6,434 bases of DNA, from NCBI GenBank assembly GCA_002423545.1, contig DIWP01000013.1, positions 1 to 6,434 on the forward strand, read 5' to 3'. The DNA comes from Thermoleophilia bacterium UBA6103. Lineage in GTDB: Bacteria; Actinomycetota; Thermoleophilia; UBA2241. Below are positions 5,548 through 6,434 of the stretch, one piece after another (position 1 is the stretch's first letter; each line of letters opens with the position of its first letter). Below the pieces are notes generated by a model that was not told the DNA's origin, did no database searches, and saw only the letters and a list, made by a program, of their open reading frames with translations. Made by a program: the position numbers and the translations under genes.

Positions 5548-6333
5548 GTGAGCGCAGAGTTGAAGGAACAGTTGCGCAGCGCCGCGCAGGAGCAGGGCTT
5601 CGAGCTCTTCGGCGTCGTGGACGCCGAAGAGCTCGCCAAGGTCCCGTTCCCGCCCAACAGGTGCCTGGAGACGCCGGAGGGCTTTCTGCCCGGCGCCCGC
5701 AGCGTCATCGTCCTGGGCATGCACATCTGGGACCCGCTGCAGAACGCGGTCGTCACATCGGTGCTGCCGGACGGCGCCGTCCCATTCGACGATGTGCCCG
5801 GCTCGCAGTACTACAACATGTACTACGAGATCACCGAGGCGCGTGCCCACCGTTTCGCGGAGACCGTCCGCGAGGCCGGCTTCCGGACGGCCGTGACGCA
5901 TTTCGTCCACGCCAAGGTCGCCGCTCACCTCGCCGGTCTCGGCTGGATCGGCAAGCAGACGCTCGTGATCACACCCAGCCTGGGGCCACACGTGCGCTGG
6001 GCCTGCGTGGTCACCGACGCCGTGCTGCCCTACGACGAGCCCTTCACAGAAGACCTCTGCGGCGACTGCGAACTCTGCATCAAGTCCTGCCCGGTCGGCG
6101 CTATCGCACCGGGCTACGCACAGGGCGTCGAGCCCGGCAAGAAGGTCGACTTCTGGAAGTGCATCGTGCCGCAGGAGATGCTCGCCGACCCGAGCCCCGG
6201 CTGGGTCAAGCACGCCCCGCACTACACGGAACGAGGCTCGCAGGAGTGCCTGATCTGCCTCGATGCCTGCCCCGTAGGGCGCGAGGAGCACGAGCGACGC
6301 GTCAGAGAGTACTCGACCAAGCCGACCGGCTGA
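5548..6333 (+). CDS. Short QueG-like double [4Fe-4S] cluster protein (epoxyqueuosine reductase-related)
   Basis: This 261-residue soluble protein has the 4Fe-4S double-cluster domain shared with QueG and reductive dehalogenases. Two ferredoxin-type motifs are present: C-x2-C-x2-C-x3-CP (Cys171, 174, 177, 181) and, after a lone Cys205, C-x2-C-x3-CP (Cys234, 237, 241), giving eight ligands for two clusters. Upstream is the family segment AGLGWIGKQTLVITP (129-143). QueG is usually over 300 residues and often has a C-terminal HEAT domain, which is missing here, so true queuosine reductase activity is doubtful. The GTG start is chosen because GGGGGAG (5538-5544) lies 3 bases upstream; the spacing is short. 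Its position beside a corrinoid methyltransferase system suggests electron delivery to cobalamin, for example reactivation of Co(II)-MtbC as RamA does in methanogens. That function is a hypothesis. Confidence 0.82.
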   Translation: MSAELKEQLRSAAQEQGFELFGVVDAEELAKVPFPPNRCLETPEGFLPGARSVIVLGMHIWDPLQNAVVTSVLPDGAVPFDDVPGSQYYNMYYEITEARAHRFAETVREAGFRTAVTHFVHAKVAAHLAGLGWIGKQTLVITPSLGPHVRWACVVTDAVLPYDEPFTEDLCGDCELCIKSCPVGAIAPGYAQGVEPGKKVDFWKCIVPQEMLADPSPGWVKHAPHYTERGSQECLICLDACPVGREEHERRVREYSTKPTG

Positions 6334-6343
6334 GCCGACCCTG

Positions 6344-6370
6344 CCGGGTCGTCGTCGCGGCACGACCCGG
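6344..6370 (+). terminator. Hairpin after the iron-sulfur protein gene
   Basis: CCGGGTCGT (6344-6352) pairs perfectly with ACGACCCGG (6362-6370), a 9-bp stem with a 9-base loop, starting 11 bases after the TGA. No T-tract follows. It is a plausible U-less terminator closing the single-gene unit. Confidence 0.5.
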
Positions 6371-6374
6371 AGCG

Positions 6375-6402
6375 GCGCCGGCCGGCGCGATGTGCGCGCC
6401 GG
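6375..6402. repeat. Overlapping GC palindromes near the window end
   Basis: A 14-base perfect palindrome, GCGCCGGCCGGCGC (6375-6388), overlaps an alternative 8-bp hairpin, CCGGCGCG (6382-6389) with CGCGCCGG (6395-6402). The two are mutually exclusive as RNA. They may add to termination after the iron-sulfur gene or belong to the next gene's control region. No gene is seen from 6334 to the end. Confidence 0.35.
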
Positions 6403-6434
6403 ATCCGCGCACAGAGACGGACAGAGGGCGGGCG

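Overview
The window is GC-rich bacterial-type DNA with strong Shine-Dalgarno sites, two GTG starts, and strong G/C preference at third codon positions. It carries a small methylotrophy locus centred on a dimethylamine:corrinoid methyltransferase gene (mtbB) that is read through an in-frame amber codon (TAG, 1795-1797), which by homology encodes pyrrolysine. The cognate corrinoid protein gene (mtbC) follows directly. High GC, GTG starts and a universal-stress-protein partner suggest an anaerobic high-GC bacterium, possibly an actinobacterial lineage such as Coriobacteriia/OPB41-like or Geothermincolia-like, rather than a low-GC Methanosarcina. That placement is inference only. Of the five apparent coding units, four end in TGA and one in TAA. 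None uses TAG as a terminator, which fits a host that reads TAG as a sense codon.

Layout, all genes on the + strand: 1-735 has no convincing gene. It holds a candidate promoter near 447-476 and a hairpin-rich leader of about 250 bases. 736-2133 is mtbB (465 residues with Pyl354). 2195-2845 is mtbC. 2846-3109 is an intergenic region with a strong 13-bp hairpin and an overlapping candidate promoter. 3110-4723 is an APC-family amino acid/amine permease, probably the methylamine importer. 4758-5201 is a UspA-family ATP-binding protein, 34 bases downstream and probably co-transcribed. 5202-5547 is an intergenic region with four successive perfect stem-loops, the first a 16-bp stem closed by a GAAA tetraloop. 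5548-6333 is a short QueG-like double [4Fe-4S] protein. 6334-6434 holds further hairpins and no gene.

Proposed working: the permease imports dimethylamine. MtbB, using pyrrolysine to activate and orient the amine, methylates Co(I)-MtbC and releases monomethylamine. Methyl-MtbC then hands the methyl group to an acceptor methyltransferase not in this window (CoM in methanogens, probably tetrahydrofolate in bacteria). The double-cluster iron-sulfur protein could be an electron donor for corrinoid reactivation in place of RamA, but this is a hypothesis from context. The pyl genes (pylT, pylS, pylBCD), mtbA, mttB/mtmB and a full-length RamA are not in the window.
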